Assembly: GCA_028641055.1 (NCBI GenBank)
Contig: CM054062.1
Location: 274,841,349-274,905,348 of the forward strand
DNA from: Alopecurus myosuroides
Taxonomy: Eukaryota; Streptophyta; Magnoliopsida; Poales; Poaceae
DNA length: 64,000 bases
Direction of reading: 5' to 3'
Shown: piece after piece, positions 62,601-64,000 of the stretch
How the letters are laid out: each line of letters starts with the position of its first letter
Numbering within the stretch: the stretch's first letter is position 1
Notes under the pieces: generated by a model
The model's input: the letters and a program-made list of their open reading frames with translations, nothing else
The model's database searches: none
What the model was told of the DNA's origin: nothing
Program-made: the position numbers and the translations under genes

Positions 62601-64000
62601 TACGACACCCCTTCTAAGGAATCTAGCTCAGTACCAGGCTGCTGAGTTTGCAGGCAAGTATTCACTCACATGAACCATTGTGTTCCTTTCAACATTGGAT
62701 ACCGATACTTTTCGTTGTCTATTTTGCTAGCCCTATGAATCGTTGCTTCTGTTACGAACCTATCACATGTATCCTTTAACCCTGATATTGCCTCACCTCC
62801 ACTCCCATAACCCCGTTGTTTGAGCCCGTGTCTTACTAGCACGCTTAGGGTTGTTTCTGCTCGAGTCTGTTACCCTTTACTTTCTGTTACTATATACCAT
62901 TACGTTCTGGGGCTCCATGTTAAACAACAACCTGTTAATTTTGAGGTAATAATAATTTGCTGATAAGGCACCGACAGGAGTCCCGGCGTGGTTTTGAGGC
63001 CTGCTAGTGTCGACCCTAATTAGGAAAAGGGTCTTGTCTACTGATCCATGATGAGCGCACTAACCGCATGTGGGAAGCGTGTATGGGCGCCCCCCTCAAT
63101 TTGATTCGATTCGCATCTCGTCCAAATCGCCTCATTTAGTTCGGTTTTCCATTTGCCGCATGCATATGCAGGTGCGAACCCTTGGCGCCAGGGTGGAACT
63201 TTTGTAGTCGGCATTTAGGGAGACACGTTCTTAGAGTGCTATGAGGGTCCCCTTTTCTTCGTGGGGCTTGATTAGCCGTGCGCTCAATTGCACGGGGTTC
63301 TTTGGGCTTGATGCGAAGAAGAGTTGAGTTGTGTTGAGTGCCCCGCTTGGTGGAAAGGCCATTCCATCTGGCGGGTTATTCTTACGTGTACGGCCAAATT
63401 GGTGCACCCCTGCAGGGATAAATCTTCTCGAGAAGCCGTGTTTTCCACGGTTATGGATGACTTGGTGAAAGTACTGGCTAACAAGTACTCAGAACAACTT
63501 ACACCTAACTAATGATAACTTGACTAGTAATAGTCTTATTGACACAATAACTGGAACCATCATTAACCCAACTGTGTGAGTTATCCTCGGATTGCTTCTT
63601 TGGATAAGTTGCGAGATCCAGGATGGGTTTTGTTTGGAGTTAGTAGTAGTTGGTTCCGATACGCTATCTTATCCCCCTTCTGTTAGCCGGGAGTTGTAGT
63701 ATGTTTCTGTAGTTGGTTAGTGCAGCCCGCTGCAGCATCTTTTGTATCACCCCCTTTCTTCCGTTGAACCCAAAGCATCTGTGCTTGGTGTTGACGGGTT
63801 ACACTTTGGTGAACTGTGAGTCTTGCTTGCCAGTACGTTTATGTACTGACCCCTTTGGGGCTGTGGTTTCCGCAGACTACGCTTACGAGGATCCCCGTGA
63901 TGGCTACTACGTGGAGTTTGACGAGGCTGCTGACGAGTAGATAGCGGACCCGGGCAGGATCCGAGACTTCGTGGATGGGCTCCGTCTTTTCGTTTCCGGC
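59657..64000 (+). mobile_element. Long LTR-like block R, runs off the window
   Basis: Starts TGTAACATCCCAAG, the same class of start as block L but on the opposite strand. It has an AT-rich part (59700-60480), a GC-rich leader-like part (60480-61180), AT-rich sequence to about 62350, then mixed sequence with short open frames. One of these ends DYAYEDPRDGYYVEFDEAADE at 63940. No known protein domain. The long GC-rich open frames (60526-61175, both strands) are composition artefacts. Probably a gypsy-type LTR of more than 4 kb; right end not seen. Confidence 0.5.
61220..61278 (+). repeat. tRNA-like (pol III B-box-like) sequence in block R
   Basis: GCAAGCAGGAGGTGGTGGGTTCGATCCCC contains a perfect B-box match (GGTTCGATCCC, 61257-61267) with a stem-capable T arm (GTGGG/CCCAC), preceded by GCAGTGGTGCTGC resembling a weak A box. 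No full cloverleaf is seen; it is tRNA-derived or SINE-like rather than a functional tRNA. Confidence 0.4.

Noticed and set aside
27221..64000. Blocks L and R as the two LTRs of one element surrounding H
   Set aside because: Their TGTAAC starts face away on opposite strands, whereas LTR pairs are direct repeats, and they are not visibly similar beyond the first bases.
1..64000. CRISPR arrays, bacterial operons, rRNA genes
   Set aside because: The sequence is plant nuclear in character; no regularly spaced short repeats with unique spacers and no rRNA signature were seen.

Overview
The window looks like a gene-poor stretch of a large grass genome, most probably Triticeae (wheat, barley, rye or Aegilops). 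The evidence is nested LTR retrotransposons with TGATACGTCATAAACGTA-type LTRs, CACTA transposons whose ends carry 'AACCGGGACTAAAGG' repeats, a BARE/Angela-like copia solo LTR, and long 'TGTAAC(A/G)TCCC' LTR-like blocks. Family names are recognised from memory of sequence style and were not searched. I support only two intact host genes: a jasmonate ZIM-domain (JAZ/TIFY) repressor on the minus strand at 1055-1555, with a broken partial tandem copy at 626-1049, and a short WEB-family (coiled-coil) protein on the plus strand at 24781-25401.

Layout, left to right. JAZ locus and its G-rich upstream region (1-2220). Ty3/gypsy gag-protease fragment (2221-4211). Reverse-oriented Athila-like element E0, truncated (4212-7741). 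5' part of a CACTA transposon (7742-9411, minus). Decayed zinc-knuckle/DUF4283-like transposon protein (9579-11178, minus) with a GC-rich upstream region. Full-length CACTA-1 at 12198-23908, with terminal inverted repeats and a TGT target duplication. CACTA-1 carries a TNP2-type transposase gene, an antisense AP2/ERF-like ORF, a divergent accessory ORF of unknown function, and a second transposon gene ending in a Ulp1-like peptidase domain. Next come the WEB gene, a 151-bp solo LTR with perfect target duplication, LINE tails, a very long LTR-like block (27221-33428, minus) holding a Mutator-type foldback MITE, and a decayed Tat-lineage gypsy element H (from 33429).

Element H has gag-protease-RT-RNase H-integrase on the plus strand and, behind it, a multi-exon gene on the minus strand. 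An Athila-like element E1 (41652-57747) is inserted inside an exon of that antisense gene. E1 in turn was hit by a copia element, now a solo LTR (42729-43840, TSD GTAAT), and by a second Athila-like element E2 (48511-56737, TSD GTTGT). The right end (59657-64000) is another long LTR-like sequence running off the window.

How parts fit together: the JAZ gene has a G-box upstream of its TATA box, consistent with the known MYC2-JAZ feedback loop. CACTA-1 keeps all the parts of an autonomous element, but each transposon gene carries a small lesion (a T homopolymer and a GA microsatellite, plus a stop codon and a stop at a splice junction in the second). E1 and E2 lack reverse transcriptase and integrase yet share LTRs, primer-binding sites and about 2.6 kb of non-coding internal sequence, as expected for elements mobilised in trans. 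Exon structures, splice sites and family calls are read by eye.
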